From: Neodiprion pinetum
Lineage: Eukaryota > Arthropoda > Insecta > Hymenoptera > Diprionidae
DNA: 64,000 nucleotides
Reading direction: 5' to 3'
NCBI RefSeq assembly: GCF_021155775.2
Contig: NC_060233.1
Location: 28,933,456 to 28,997,455, forward strand
Below, piece by piece: positions 1-12,420 of this stretch (the first letter of the stretch is position 1; the number at the start of each line of letters is the position of its first letter). The notes under the pieces are model-generated. The model was given only the letters and a program-made list of their open reading frames with translations. It was not told where the DNA came from and made no database searches. The position numbers and the translations under genes were made by a program.

Positions 1-281
1 AACGACGAAGCCTAGGGAGCAGGGACGCGGCTGGTTTATACCTTGGGGGAGGGGGGTGGTTCACCGGGGGGTGAAACTCTGCAAAGCCCCGTGTCTTTAT
101 TATATTTATGGAAGTGCGGTGTCGGCAAAAGTTTTCCCGAGGTGAACACCAACCCTTTCTTCGCACCGACGTTAAGAGAGCCGGACTAAGACACCGCAGT
201 TTGTACTTTGCGGCAAATTTAAACGTCTGCCCGTATTAAACATAGGGTGAAATATGCATCAAGATTATATAATATACATAC

Positions 282-880
282 TAGGGTGTTTCAAAAAAAA
301 AATTATTTACGATTTTCCACCGTGGCACATCCTAAAAAGTTTGCTCAGGTTGAAAGAATATTTCCGTCAAAAGAAGAGTTTTCTACGTTATGTGGAAGAT
401 TGCTTTCGTTTGATTTTTCACTTTATTTTTGAACAGTATTTCTTTTTTTCTTTTTGAATTTGTTTCACTCCTGACATTTGTATTCAAACCAAAGATCACG
501 ATCCATAGCACAACGATACATCAACCGGGAATCTTATTCTCCTAACATAAAAGATCATATTAAATTATAACTATTTTATGAAGTTGAATTAATAATGAAA
601 AATTTCTGACATACACTCCTCACACATCAATTGGAGACAAAAAATTACAAGTGTGAGTCTTTTTTGCGACTTAAATTGATTTTATGATTGATGTAAGCAA
701 TAAAAAAGAATTTTTATCCACGACGCTTCATAGATTAAAAAAAAAAATGTATGTAAAAGTGAAAAATCAATTGAACGCATAGAAAACTCATCTTTTGACA
801 GAACGTTTCTTTTAACCTAAACGAACTTTTTAGGTGTTGCCATGGTGGAAAATCGCAATTATTTTTTCTGCTACACCCTA
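282..880. mobile_element. Inverted-repeat element A (non-autonomous, TA-flanked)
   Basis: The left end reads TAGGGTGTTTCAAAA and the right end reads CTGCTACACCCTA, its inverse apart from a few changes. Similarity continues inward for about 145 bp: both arms contain CGATTTTCCACC, then CCTAAAAAGTT, AGGTT and GTCAAAAGA, and reach GATTTTTCACTTT. TA sits at both outer edges (282-283 and 879-880), as expected of Tc1/mariner-type insertions. There is no transposase frame in the middle. Short frames inside are by-products of the arms. Confidence 0.75.
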
Positions 881-893
881 ATACGTTACATAC

Positions 894-1889
894 CTTATAC
901 CGTGAGAGATGAAGAATGAATAACAGAGGCGAGGGGAAATTTTTATAAGAAAAGATTTTTCTACGATACAGAAAGAAAGGAATGGAGAAGAAAAAAATCA
1001 CGGATCTAGCCGGAGACTCTGAATGAATGGCGACCTCAGGTCGGGCGGAGGGCTTAATCAGGGTTCGTTAAATATTATACCCACACATTTTTTTCGAATA
1101 TATATCGTCTCGAAAAGATCCGGTAATGAGAACCCAGGGGTCGCGAGTCGATTCATTCGTACTTGCAGTCCCTCGTTTAATCCTTGCCATTACCCAGGGT
1201 GACGCCTTGTAAATGTTTATTTAAAAAATCGCTACCTACCCTCGTCTCATTCTCTGCGAAATAGGTCTGCGGGCACGTGAATCGCGATATTTATTCCCTC
1301 GCTTCGCGTTCAATCCGCGGACACGAAGGATTCGTTCGTTTATTCGTCGTAATTTTTTTTTTTTGTTCCGAGGATTGTTTTTTATTTCTTTAAAATTTGT
1401 TTCAATTTCTTTTTTTTTCGGATTCGTAAAACGGTATCTCGTTACTGAAATCCATCCGAATCGTATAACCGGGAAATTGGCATATGTATTTGGGAAAAAC
1501 AAGGGGGAGGAAATTATCGTCCTTGTTTCATTACCTTATATAAGAGAATACCGGGAGTTCCGGTTTTATAACAGACAAATTCAACAAATCGTATTTTATA
1601 CTTTTTCCCTCTCTACCAGGCGACAAAATTGCTTCAAACTTTACGGACAGATACGGTTTATGACCGCGTTTGCGTAAAAGTTGGCGAAAAAATAACGGAA
1701 ATATGGGAATCAGCTATGCAGTAACGAGTCGTAATCTCAGAGTGCTTCTGTCAATTTTCCGAGCTTTTCTTAAAGAGTCCGCAAGCACAACTGCGAAACT
1801 CTGTGGTATGAAAAAGTTTGAACTGACTTTATTACCCGGGAGAATAAAAATAGCGTAAAAGACGATTTGCTTACGTGGTTGGTAAGCTT
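894..1889. other. No gene seen; AT-rich with T runs
   Basis: Unique-looking sequence with T runs at about 1352-1363 and 1408-1420. Overlapping frames on both strands at 1236-1677 are Lys/Phe-rich, match no known domain and appear to result from base composition. Confidence 0.4.
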
Positions 1890-2460
1890 CGAAAATCTCT
1901 TAAAAGATAAAAAAAAAATAGAAAATACTGAAATTATAATCAGAAGCTCGGAGATACCGATGCTCTGTTTCAAATCGCTTCAAAATTGGTAAAAATATAT
2001 GCAGCGTATTCGTTCGAATTCGTTCTGCGATCGCTAATTTCATTGAGTAAACAATTTTCTTTTAATTCGCTAAAACCCTTTTTTCATTACGTTTGCATAG
2101 ATAAATGTTTAATTTTCTAACACTGCACCGATATTGTTTATCATCAAAAAATTGGCAAAATCAAACGAATTATTGAAACAAAATAAATAAATAAATAAAC
2201 AAACAACAATCTATTGTAGTTAAATAGTAGAATATATTTTGAATAAAATATACTACCACGGAGTGAAATTAAGATTTTTAACAATCTTAAATCGATTTCA
2301 AACGAAGCATCGGCATCTAATTTATTATTTGCAATACCGATATTTTCCTTATTTATATTTTCAAAACGATCTTCGTAAACCAACAAATATAATACTTCGA
2401 TAAATACTCAACGTCCGACCGTCTCCGAACAATATAAATAAAAGAATTATAGATTTCCGT
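1890..2460. repeat. Old dispersed repeat H, copy 1
   Basis: Collinear blocks are shared with 29485-30172, for example TTTAATTTTCTAACACTGCA here against TTTAATTTTATAACATTACA there, then ACCGAT in both. Further shared blocks are CGATTTCAAACGAAGCATCG against CGATTCAAAATGAAGCGTCG, and CAACGTCCGACCGTCTCCG against CTCGTCGTCCGATCGTCTCG. Divergence is high and the boundaries are approximate. The family is unknown. Confidence 0.5.
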
Positions 2461-3358
2461 CCTTGACTGTAGAATAATTTTATTTTTTTTCCTTTTAAAC
2501 GGCAATTATAATATAATCCTGAAAGTGACCGGTGATGATTTTGTCGCCAAATCGACGATACAGATAATTGTATAATATATTCAGGGCTATGGGATCACGC
2601 ATATGATAATACCGATACCGTAGCTTCGCATTGTACGGATATAATTCACCGAGGCATACACAACGCGTACATTCGGCATGTATAATCCGGCAACGCGAGG
2701 CGTTGTATAAATTTCTGAATAAGCACGATGACACGCACATACATGTGTGTATGTATATATATATATATATAGACATATCCATACGCCGATTAGGGTAGGT
2801 GGCCTCACAGATTTAGCTCACGATTATACCCATAAGCGGGGGCGTTAATACCGGGCAAAATTGGTTTCGCAGACTGGCGTTGGTGCCGGTGCGTTGCAGA
2901 AGCCGAGTCTTCGGCTCCGGTTTCCTGGGTTGCAAACCCTTCTCCTCCTCCTCTTCATCCGCCATCGCCACGCTATTTCGTCGTCGTTCCTGCAGCATCC
3001 GATGGAACCGTGCGGTTTATCACGTAAACGCACATATGGAAACCGCACAGTCTATTACCTCAATTAGGCAAGGGTGCAGCCCACCGTGAACCTCATCAAC
3101 TACCATAATTGATCCCGTGCAGGCTCACCTCCGACCATTTTCCATCCATATATATGTATATATATATATATATTCGATGAGAGTGCAGCAGCCTGCGTTG
3201 TAGCTGCGTTTTTCCTACATTTTTTTTTTTTTTTTTTTTCATATAAAAAACAAAACGCACAATTATAAGTAACGGTTTGCGCTCGATTTTTTCACTCGAG
3301 TTTCGTTCGATCCTGGAGTAACAGTTTGACTATATTTATTAATAGGTAACTAACTTAC

Positions 3359-3578
3359 CGCTTAGCCAGGTGCCGTTGAAACTCTTCGTAGCGAGGGATC
3401 CTCCGAGCCATTCTTCGAGAGTGATTCCCGAGGCTGATGGCGAATCGGATGAAGAATCGGCGGGGCTGCCGGTTAGGAGAAACACCGCCGCTATTATCAG
3501 AGCGATTACGACGATAGCGACGATGCTACCGATCAGCAAGCGACGCCATCCTTGACGTTTACTCTTCGTCATTAACTC
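3359..3578 (-). CDS. Internal exon of a transmembrane dipeptidyl-peptidase-IV-family protein (DPP4/DPP6/DPP10-like, S9B)
   Basis: This exon encodes 73 residues plus one base. It starts E-L-M-T-K and has a basic cytoplasmic stretch ending W-R-R (residues 11-13). A hydrophobic signal-anchor follows, from L14 to about T36 (LLIGSIVAIVV, then ALIIAAVFLL). Next come a Ser-rich linker (about 38-51) and ITLEEWLGGS (52-61), leading to K-S-F-N-G-T-W (65-71) with an NGT glycosylation sequon. This order, and the T-L-E-(E/D) and F-N-G-T-W motifs, are typical of the start of the ectodomain in single-pass type II S9B proteins. The acceptor is a T/C-rich tract ending TTGCAG before 3578. The donor is G|GTAAGTTA after 3359. 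The exon ends in phase 1 with G, which an AT or AC from the next exon would complete to the family's W-x-S-D. The catalytic Ser-Asp-His lies far downstream, outside the window, so active peptidase cannot be told from inactive DPP6/10-like (channel-modulating) forms. The initiator Met is in an upstream exon not found here. The family call is firm; the paralogue is not. Confidence 0.88.
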
Positions 3579-4014
3579 CTGCAATTATACGGGAAAGAAA
3601 AGGTGACGTTAATCAATCGGAAAGTATTCTTCCTAGTTTCGTATAATAATATAATCATTCACGTCGGTGTACAAAGAGCTGATGTACCGCCGGAGATTCG
3701 AGCTGACGTTGATCCGAAATATTTTTCCAAACACACGACGTTGCAATTTCGAACGGATTGCAAACGTCGGCTAAATTGTGTGAATTTTTTGATTACTCGT
3801 ATCGCAACAAGTCGGCCGATTCGTTTGCCGGAAAATTGATCGGCGTATAATATATCGACGAAAAAAGTTGACAGCAAAGAATCTGCGTAACGGCCGCAGC
3901 CGTTCGATTAAATTGAAATCAAGTCGACGACTGTGGGAGAGGCGTGAAAAAAGGTTAAACTTAATCAGGGCATGCCTGAGAGAGCGAGGAGGGTTGGATG
4001 AAGGATGGGGTTGA

Positions 4015-4235
4015 CAAATTATTACGAAAAAGAAGAAGAAGAAATAAAAAAAAAAAGTATTTCATTACTTTAAAGCGTTATAAAAATTATTATCATTTGC
4101 GTGGAAAAGTTTGTCAAGGCTTGTAAAGGGAGTTGAAAAATAATTGCAAGAAAAAAGAAAAAAAAAAAAACAAGACTCATCATTTTAAAAGGGGTTGTAA
4201 CCGTGATCATTGCGTGGAAAAGTTTGTCAGGACTT
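4015..4235. repeat. Diverged two-unit tandem duplication (about 110 bp unit)
   Basis: Two successive units each run from an A/G-rich tract through a T-rich middle to GCGTGGAAAAGTTTGTCA (about 4100 and 4213). The second unit has lost or gained several short runs. No coding potential. Confidence 0.5.
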
Positions 4236-5318
4236 TCGAAAACAATTCATCGGTTGGTAAAGTCCGTTTCTTTGATTGCAGTATATAATTATAAGCTTCG
4301 TTTTCGTTTTTGATAATTTCGTCACAGTTTGTTCTTCGATTTAAAGAATCAAAGTATTTTTTCATTTTATGTAAACGCATACAGGGGAGCCAGAGGCGAA
4401 GTGGACCACTTCGCGAAACTTTATAAAATTATATTTCACACTTCAGCGTACAAAGTGTGAACGCACAAGACTGAAATTTGTTGGCAAGATATCCATTATC
4501 ATAATCTCGCAACTGCTATAACGGATTTTCAATTTGACCTGTTTCGATTTGTGAAATGAAATTGATTTCTTCCACGTAACCTTCGAATCCTAGTTTAACT
4601 CACGGATGAAAGCTTATCAAGGCTTTAGGGAAAGAAGAAAAAAAAGTGAAACATAAATTCAACATTTTCTGCTAATTAACAAGTGTTAATACTTATGGTC
4701 CAGTAGATATCAGTGATACGAAACTGTTTTATAGATCAGAAATTAATAACACATCGTATGTTTCAAACTCTATGAGGCATATTCCCTTGGGGGTCTATAA
4801 ATCGATACATATACATATTTATATACAAGTTATTTGTACTTTACTTTCTCTTAATATTTTCATTTTTATTTTCAAAGCGCGCAAAATCCCAAAAATTGTA
4901 CATCGCACTTGAATGTAAGTGGAAAATTTCAACCGATACGTGTTACGTATTGCGCTACCGTCTAACGTATACGATATTCTAAAAAGCAAGTGATACAACT
5001 CCGAAAATACTCGGAGGAGTTACAGTAATGTCTGTACGTATTATTACAATAAGAGAAAAAATGGACAAGGTACATATATCCCCATCATGTCGGGTTGAAA
5101 ACGTGGAGAAAAGAGTTGTAAAAAAAAAAAAACAACAAAAAATTCACACCGCGGTATAAGTAATTAAACTTCAACAGGTTTTCACCCAACCCGCGCTGTT
5201 TGGGAAGAGACGGAGGTTAACAAAGCGTTAGATATAAGAGTACAACGGGTAGAGTATACGTTGTACGCGTCAAGTGTAAAAATGAAATGAAAACAAAATT
5301 TTATACGCAGGTATATTA

Positions 5319-5962
5319 GGGTGGTCCTCATTTAGAATGTTGACGAATTTATTCCGGATCACTCCACCAAATCAACTATAAATAATTGAAAAACAATTCA
5401 CAATTTTTTTCAGTTTTTAATACCAACTGTAACCCGTGCCTGTGAGAGGAAGGATTTCCCAATTTAAAATACACGTGTTTCGGACACGTTCTTAGTATAT
5501 ATTTTACTGTAAGAGTGATAATGTTCGAAAAAATTCACGAATGTGAGGTTCTAATCAGCATTAGTGCTACTGTCTGAGAAAAAATTCACATCATCATACC
5601 AGGTAATATAGACAATCGCATTTCTTGTAAATAAAAAGAAAAAGTTAAATTTCTAGGGTGTGCAATTCGTCGAGATTGGTTGGTACGATGATGTGAATTT
5701 TTTCTCAGACAGTAGTACTAATACTCGCTAAATCTTCGCAATTACAGATTGATTCGAACATCGTCACTCTCGCGATAAATTATATGCTGAGAACGTATCT
5801 GAAACAGGTGTATTTTAAATGGTGATATCCGTCCATTTACAGGCACGGGTTAGTATTGATATAAAAATCTGAAAGAATTAGGAAATTGTTTTTGAATTAT
5901 TTATAGTTGATTTGGGGGGTGGTCTGAAAAAAAATCATCAACACCCCAAGTAAGGATCACCC
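5319..5962. mobile_element. Foldback element B, near-complete 644-bp hairpin
   Basis: The two halves are inverse copies over roughly 285 bp each, leaving a loop of about 70 bp near 5605-5680. Shared blocks include AAATCAACTATAAATAATT, CCGTGCCTGT, TTTAAAATACAC, and the innermost CTGTCTGAGAAAAAATTCAC with ATCATC following. The outer ends are GGGTGGTCC and GGATCACCC, each flanked by TA (5317-5318, 5963-5964). There is no protein-coding content. This is a MITE or foldback whose transcript would form a long double-stranded RNA. The parent transposon is not identifiable. Confidence 0.8.
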
Positions 5963-5964
5963 TA

Positions 5965-8900
5965 GGGTATATTATATATTAGGTTCGCAGGTGTGTGCAG
6001 CACCGTGCATTTCTATCTCGAAAATGGTGCGCGAATAACGTGCGTGTAGACATTTCCACCTCGCCCTATTGTTTCGCCACATCCCCGCAATTACCGGCGT
6101 GTAACGCTCTTCTTCCCTCATCGGACTCGATTCACCGAGTAAATACAGAGATTTTCCTCCGAGTCGTTATCCGCCAAACTCGACTCGACTCAACTCTCCA
6201 TCTGCAGAAACTCACGTTCGCACGAGGCACACGGACCTGTTAAATAGGTCAGTGTCTGAATCAGTGGCCTGCGACGTGGTTGTTTGCTTAGGAAATGTAG
6301 AAACTTACTCTGGAAATTCTCAAATAAATTATAACAATGGCAAAAGCCGAGTAGCCTAATTGCGTACTCTATTAAACAACGGTCGGAATATTTCTTCGAT
6401 CAGTATATTGCTCGTATACAGGATAAAGAAAATAAATAATAAAGTAAAAGGAATCCTCGACTGTAACTCTTGTTACGGTAATTAAACGACTGTGAAAATA
6501 GTTGAAATGAAAAAGGAAAAAATTACAGAATTGCTTTACATTTATATAGAGATTTTATTTCACGGTACGAATTTATTTTCTTTCTCTTCTCAATTATTAG
6601 TTGGTGGAAATAAATTACTAATTTTGCCTATGCTCGATTTATTTTTGACATTTGAGCTCATTTTCATGGTTTACATTACAAGTAACTTTTCAAGAAATTC
6701 GGATCGAAAAAACCGTAGTGTATAATTGTTTTCTCTACTTAGCTCGTAGCTGATTAACTACTGCAATCTTAGTGAAGATTAATAATGTTAACTGACTCCA
6801 ACGATAATGCGAAGAAACGAGAATCCGAAACAAAGAAAAAATAAAAATATATATTTACACACCTGGCATTATACAATCTCCTCAGAGTAATATTAATGTA
6901 ACAAAAAAAAAAAAAAAAAACAACATGCGTACTCTTCGTATCATCGACATTTTTTCTTGTCAGAATGTTTGACGTTATAAGTAAAAAGTTTTCACAAGAT
7001 AATAAAATAACAGTTGGATTAGCGTATGGAACTAACAATAAAAGGAAGAGAAAAAGAACCTTTAATTGTTTTGCTCTCTTTTTTTTCATTTTCTTTTCTT
7101 TTCTTTTTTCTTTTCACTACTTTTGACCCGCTGAAAATTACACGTTGAGGAAATTCTGCAGGCGAATGCAGCAACGGCGGCACGTCGGTGCATTGTTCGA
7201 ATCTTTCGAACGTGATATAAATCGCGGTTCGGAGAACAAAGGTTCAAGCATGGTGTGTAGAGTACTTGCAGGTACGTGCTTTTGCTCAGGCACCTAGAAC
7301 CACTTACCAGTCAGACTAACAATATCTTGGTATTACTTTATAATAGGAAGAATCCATCGTGAGTCGAGGGTAAAGAGAACGTAAACAATAAGCGAACGAG
7401 CTGTATAAAAGCGACAGAGAGAGAGAGAGAGTTTCGTTGCTCTTTGAAATTCTATAAAAATTCGACAGTAATGATCAACCTCGGTTTAACCTACAAGTTT
7501 TCAAAGTTTAACTTTTAGCCGCTAAGGTCAAGTTCCTTGGAGTCATATGAACCAGGCTGGTTGTTGCAGTCGTGAAAGGTGAGTGCAGGTACAAGATACT
7601 AGGTACATATGAAGAGGGAAGAACACGAAACGAGGGAATGTAGACTTTGCTACGGAGCCTGCGTAAGAGGAGGATGAATACGACGCTCTTATCCCTTCGC
7701 AGCGGGTAACTCGGTTCTCATTTAACTTTTCGCGAGTTAACGAGCAATTTGAAGGTAATAAAAAAAGTTACCCCCACCCACGGTACGAGGTTCTAATGCA
7801 AAGCTAAGAGCAAAAGGTGAAACCTGAAAGCAAAAATGTGTTGCGAGCAATCTAAGTTGGTGCGCCCGTTCACCTAAGTAATAAACTATATCCCTACCAT
7901 TAGTATCTACTTTGTACCCTAAAAGTTATATCGAACCTTTCGCGCCCCTCCTCCACCCCCGTGTCTCGGTAAGGCCGAACGAGGCGCCGGGGAATATCCG
8001 CAAATTCGGGATTTTGGGTTTCGGGATTCAGCCAACTGCGGCAGGGAGGAAAGGGGGATGGAAAGGAAACGGGAACGAGCCGCCCAACGCCAACGGAAAT
8101 CGGGTATAGGGGGAATCCTCGTCGCTCGGTTATACATGTACATATACATTTGCGTATATATATATATGTATAATACATAAGTATATAATACGTACATATA
8201 TATTTATATATATATGGGGGGCACCATCAAACCCAGCGCCCTTATACCCATGCTTTAATCCAAACTCTGGTAAGATTAACGCGTACTCCGGAAGCCAAGA
8301 TACCGACGACGCTGGTTGGCTGGATTTAAGCTTTGCTTTGTTACCTGTGGCTTCCTAATTGTCACGTTATCCTTCAGCCGTCACTACCTTATCCTACTTA
8401 TCCTCTTACGATCAATTCGCAATCCGTACCACGACACCGTTTCCTTCCCCCCATTCATTGTCCTCATCCCCGCGTTCAACGGGACAGGAAACAGGCCCGC
8501 CTTGACGAAATGGCAATAATGATCCGACTCCATTAATTCGCCACAAACACTTCGTCTCTTCTGACAACGAGTCCCGACACCCTCAAAGATACCGATAGTT
8601 CTCGACTCGGGGGTGTTTTTACCCCCGAGAGTCTCAACTTTCCTAACACTCACCGGTCTGCGCCGTTTCTTAATATACCGCTGAATGCGGATATCGCCGC
8701 AAACGTGAGACTCTCGATTGAAATAATTTGCCACAACTCGAAGAACACAGATTGACGCGCAAGAGGAAAAGGAAGCGCAATTTTTATTCAGTCATTTGAA
8801 ACGAACGTACAATTTTCGTCGTGTTGTTTTTATACGGGTTCAGAAAATCTCCCTTGAAAACTTGAAAATTAAGAACATCGGTTATACCTGTGTAAAAGAA

Positions 8901-11729
8901 AAAAAAATGAAAAGAAAAGAAAAGATACTACGTTATCCATCGAGCGATATCGGAAGGAAAATGTTTCTTTTATCTTCTCCCGAACGTATTGCTCGGAGAC
9001 TTTCGCTGCGTTTCTGGAGAAGAATGGAATTCGGCGCGGCGAGCGATTGCTTGAATAATTTAGTTGTTAATTAGCACGGGTAAGCCGAGGCGGTCGGCAA
9101 AACTGATTAGACAAAACGATACAAGGCTCTCCGTTTTCACAGTCAAACCGCTGCGACACGACGAAGGGACGCAGAGAGAGAGAGAGAGAGAGAGCTCGCC
9201 CTAAGGCGAATAGAAATTTCTCGACACGTTCCTCGGGGACACCCGGTCAATTCACTCCGTCCTCGGCGATAATCTGTTTCGTACCCTGCACCGGATAAGC
9301 AATCCTGTTACGCAGAGCCCTGGCTAATTCGCCGAGCGATAATTTAAGAGCTGATCCTTTTCATCCCTGCAATCCACTCGAGCTTCAAACCTCACGATCG
9401 GCTGTTCAATTTTGGTTACTCCGGTTTACGACGTATGTACGTATAATTGGTGATTTTTTTGATCCAATGATTTTTCTCATCGACGGACTAGGTTTTTCCG
9501 AGCTGAATTAGATGAGCTGAACAGGGTGCGGAGGTTAACCGCATCCTGCTGATATACCAACCCTCCGAGCAATCATTTTGCTCTTCGACAAATGAAATTA
9601 CTGCACCCCGTGTGGAAGGGCACGTTTCCCATTTCCTCCGCAATGTAGCTCTGTATATATGCCTGTATATAGGTACACTGTGCAGATAGATGGACGGATA
9701 GATAGAGTAGACGGATGAAATCTGATTTGTGACGAAGAAGATTCATAAATATTGGGTGCATACAACCAACCGGCCTCCGATTTATGGACGCCGGTCGTAT
9801 TCATATTTTTATACACACGTCATATCTCGTATCCGATATTGTGTGTTATACGACGCGGGGGAAACCTTTTGGAAATGAATACCGTTCCATGTGATATATC
9901 ATATATATTGTATACAATTCACGTATATATATATATATATAATTCTCGACGTATTCTCAACCCCGCAGTATTGTCAATTTTTATTCTTAGTGAATTAATG
10001 AAATCCTGTGATAATTATGCCGGTGAATGAAGTGGCAGAGATTTAAAGAAAAATGTATAAACGATAAGTCGATAATATGAATTCGATTTTCAGATTTTTG
10101 ACTTGTCAAAATATAGGAAACTTGGATTTGAACAAAAATAAAGAGAATATATATGACTAAAACTTGAAACGAGGAGAAATCTGTGCAACGAGGAAGAAAG
10201 GTGAGGGAGCTTTTTTCGAAATTCGACCCCTAGGCGAATCTTTCAGAGTAAATTCGGAGATCCAAGGCGTTGACGAAGGTGGTGGGTATATATCGAAGGG
10301 ATTTACTTTATACGGAGAGAGGCGGGTTGCTCGTACAAGAAACCGGAACCCGAAGTAAGGTTACACCGTGCTCGTTTCTTCTATTTGTTTTTTTTTTTTT
10401 TTTCTTTTTCATTCCCTGGGACATTCCGCGCGATGGATAAATTTCAAGCCGAGTTGAATTTCAGCGTTACAAAGTACACGGAAAATTTCAACAACACAGA
10501 AATACGCGTTTACGCAGTAGAGATTGAAATAAATTTTTAAACGCCTTCGCTATGTATAAATAACGCGGTATGGTATAATTAGTTATAAACTGTGAACGAA
10601 GCGGGAAATATTAGCGGTGGATTTTCATTATCGCGCCTTAAATTATGCGGGGATGGGATTAAATTCAAAACGGAAGTTAATCAGCTGAGACAAAAGAAGG
10701 TACGAGGGGACCGACGCGACGATGAAGGGAAAACTGTCCGCGGGAAGCTTCGCAGACGAGAGATAATCGGGTGAGAAGGAAACAAACGAAAAGAAAGGAA
10801 AAACAACTATCGGGAAAAGTAGAAGCGAACGTCACAATCGATAATGAAACATCGGTAAAGAGGTGGAAAAAAAAAAAAATTGTCACGGAATAACCGTATT
10901 TTCACAACCACGTTTATATGTATAAATAGATAAATATAACTGACAAAATTATTGTGCAAAAGGAGAGAGAGAAAAAAGTAAATCGATGGTATGAAACATT
11001 ATTTCACACCCTGTTAACATCCTGTAAGATTGAAAATTTTCGTTCAACAGCGATTTTTGGAGGGCTGAAATTAAAATTTTTTTCCATAACTCAATTTCGT
11101 TATACAAATTTACCGGTCTTCCGAAGTAACCGGGGAACATAAATTTCCCTGCAGGCTGAAGATTTTCACTCTCGCGTCACATCAGCGAAAATTATCTCCC
11201 TATATTTTTATATACATTTTTCCTCGATCATTTTTTTTCTTTTTATTTTCATTCAAATTCATTTCAGACTTATTCTAATATCTCTCTATAACCACGTTGT
11301 CTAGTCGTGATCTCATTTGGATCAACCGAAATGCAATTATTCATTCTGTTCGTATCAAATTATATCAGGGGCCTGAGAACCAAAAGGTCGTATCCTATCG
11401 TTATTATTATAATTTTTTTTTTTTTATTATTTTTTTCCATCTCGAATATCCGGGATAAATCTGTGTTCCCTGCATTTGCGTTCCGTACGCCCTTGACGGC
11501 AGTAAAATCAACGAATACTGAAAATCATGTAATTTCTATCCGGTAAAAATGCTGTAACGGATTTATATTTCGCGCGGAATATTTTGGCTTTCTTAAACTC
11601 TGACCGTTCGACATTTCGACACTTTTTACGCGTCGATTTTTCACATTTTGAAATCGAACGAAGAAAGATTTTACCGCGTCGTTTACAATATTCGCACAAT
11701 GCGACTCTTCCATTATCCATAACCTTTCC
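5965..11729. other. No gene seen; unique AT-rich DNA with microsatellites
   Basis: Contains a GA tract at about 7418-7432, a second at 9173-9194, (TA)n-type tracts around 8150-8215 and 9919-9940, and A or T runs near 6902, 10387 and 10866. A C-rich stretch at 7930-8110 gives overlapping frames on both strands, but none has a domain or paired splice sites. Confidence 0.4.
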
Positions 11730-12420
11730 CCATGTCTTCCCTTACCCTTTTTGCTTTTCGTTGGTTAACACGGGATTCGGGGCTTGCGGTGGGTCAGAGC
11801 CGATGCTTAAGGCGCGCTAAATTATCCACTGCACGGCCTCAAAGCTCGCCTAGAAGCTCTTAGCTTAATGCGGCCTCGCAGTTACCGCGATATTCTCTCT
11901 AGACCTGACCGTGTGACTTTACCTTAGAAGCAGAAGAGGCGAAATTTACCCCGGAGAAAGAATACGGGCCCATCCCCTAATAGGCATAAGGAGTTAGCGG
12001 TAAGAAAGCGCATTCGGAGCATTGACCGTCTCGTCGTAAAAAGCTTCCGGAAGTTATGTGCTCGGCTCGAATCTCTGGCGGGAATTGGAGGGGGAGAGGG
12101 ACGTAGGGGGTGAGGGAGGGAGGGAGGGAGGGAGGGGGAGGTTAATAAGGTTAAAATAACGTCTCGGTAATTCGCGGGATCGCCCTTTTCTCATTCTTTC
12201 CACCTTCTTTCGGCCAGCGTCCCAGGGGGATTCGGGGGTTTCCTCGCCGCTGGAGGAAAGCCGTTCCCCGGGTGCAGAAGCGAGACGAAATTAACCTCGA
12301 GTCATTAACCAGACAATCCCGGGTCATAAACCAGCCTCTATTTAACGTTCATAGTTATTTACTTTAATCGCACTAAAATTAACCCTTGCCTCAGCTCTCA
12401 GCTCTCCGCTCTTCTAAGAC
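11730..12420. other. GC-richer block with (GGGA)n tract
   Basis: Clearly less AT-rich than its surroundings and without a sustained reading frame. It includes a GAGG/GGGA repeat at about 12112-12137. It could be a regulatory segment or an untranslated exon, but the sequence alone does not settle this. Confidence 0.3.

Larger units (their letters stand above)
1..3358 (-). other. Downstream intron of the DPP-like gene (runs off the window)
   Basis: The exon donor at 3358 opens an intron on the minus strand. The next exon should begin with AT or AC to complete an Asp codon, then continue the beta-propeller domain. I found no such acceptor and frame between 1 and 3358, so the intron probably continues past the window. 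The stretch holds an inverted-repeat element (284-878), an old dispersed repeat (about 1890-2460), TA and TG microsatellite near 2744-2771, a (TA)n tract near 3158-3173 and a T run near 3217-3239. A minus-strand acidic frame at 2813-2998 (M-A-D-E-E-E-E-E-K inside it) has no clear splice acceptor and was not accepted. Confidence 0.6.

Noticed and set aside
2813..2998. Minus-strand acidic frame M-A-D-E-E-E-E-E-K as an alternative N-terminus
   Set aside because: It lies downstream of the membrane-anchor exon, so it cannot supply that protein's N-terminus, and no good splice sites frame it.
7295..7315. Minus-strand donor CTGACTG|GTAAGTGG
   Set aside because: Every upstream frame stops within a few codons and no acceptor was found.
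7555..7595. Plus-strand 9-base microexon (TTGCAG|TCGTGAAAG|GTGAGT)
   Set aside because: Wrong strand for the only gene seen, a poor pyrimidine tract, and easily explained by chance in 64 kb.
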